Origin: Panulirus ornatus
Lineage: Eukaryota; Arthropoda; Malacostraca; Decapoda; Palinuridae
Assembly: GCF_036320965.1 (NCBI RefSeq)
Contig: NC_092287.1
Location: forward strand, 1,298,325 to 1,362,324
Direction: 5' to 3'
DNA length: 64,000 nt
Part shown: piece after piece, positions 63,776 to 64,000 of the stretch
How positions within the stretch are numbered: the first letter of the stretch is position 1
Layout: each line of letters opens with the position of its first letter
Position numbers and translations under genes: made by a program
Notes under the pieces: model-generated
Told to the model about the DNA's origin: nothing
The model's input: only the letters and a program-made list of their open reading frames with translations
Databases searched by the model: none

Positions 63776-64000
63776 GGGCTACTGTTCTCTGAGGTTAATT
63801 AAGTGTAGATGGGAGGTACACCATCATGTGATTCCTCAAATGTCGGGAAAGAATGACTAAACCGTTGACTTACGATTCCGTTCTTAGGTCTATCTTGTAC
63901 TGTAAGTTATGAAGGACATGTTCTTAAAGACTGAGCAGTGAAGCAGAGGACGCGTCAAGGAAATATTGGGTGACTTGCAGTGCACGGGAGGGTTAGTCAA
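63776..64000. other. Unassigned right edge
   Basis: No feature recognised; it could hold upstream untranslated sequence of AST-CCC. Confidence 0.3.

Overview
This window is nuclear DNA from a crustacean, most likely a decapod. Two things point there: a split gene on the minus strand encodes a C-type allatostatin neuropeptide precursor ending in the amidated peptide [14 protein letters not shown], and the DNA is saturated with the long (TA)n, (CA)n and (GA)n runs, minisatellites and TTAGG-type repeats usual in decapod genomes. The species cannot be fixed from the sequence alone.

The only gene I can support spans nearly the whole window, right to left. A signal-peptide exon (63161..63286, ATG at 63283) ends in a GTGAGT donor. 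A mature-peptide exon (19130..19300) ends at the stop codon and is followed by AATAAA signals around 18780..18829. The join is in phase 0 and gives a 97-residue precursor: signal peptide, spacer, KR site, 14-residue peptide with two cysteines, then Gly (amide donor) and a basic C-terminus. The acceptor three bases before the ATG implies a further 5'UTR exon beyond the right edge of the window or in its last 700 bases. The intron between the two coding exons is about 43.9 kb.

The intron and flanks are almost wholly repeats. (1) About thirty minisatellites with 19-103 bp units. (2) A dispersed 21-bp repeat (GGTCGTACCGTCGTG core) at about a dozen loci. At seven or eight of these it forms two inverted arms around a short centre rich in GACCTGACC / GGTCAGGTC, like a foldback transposon; at others one arm has grown into a large array, the biggest at 48446..49450 with a 231-bp higher-order period. 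(3) Long (TA)n tracts, four of which abut retroelement-like tails. One tail (52919..52989, minus strand) carries a near-complete type I hammerhead ribozyme motif, as in Penelope-like elements. (4) A non-autonomous hAT element with terminal repeats and 8-bp target duplication (7962..8358), a decayed CR1/Jockey-like LINE (4445..5165), SINE-like copies sharing a CGCTACCTCGC core (6697, 20661, 62762), and interstitial (TTAGG)n blocks just upstream of the signal exon. (5) A 103-bp repeat at 29.2-29.6 kb carrying perfect nuclear-receptor DR1 sites.

A stretch at 47.6-48.4 kb has such odd composition that it may be low-quality assembly. No rRNA, tRNA, CRISPR, viral or bacterial gene was seen. The many open frames through the repeats are not supported as genes.
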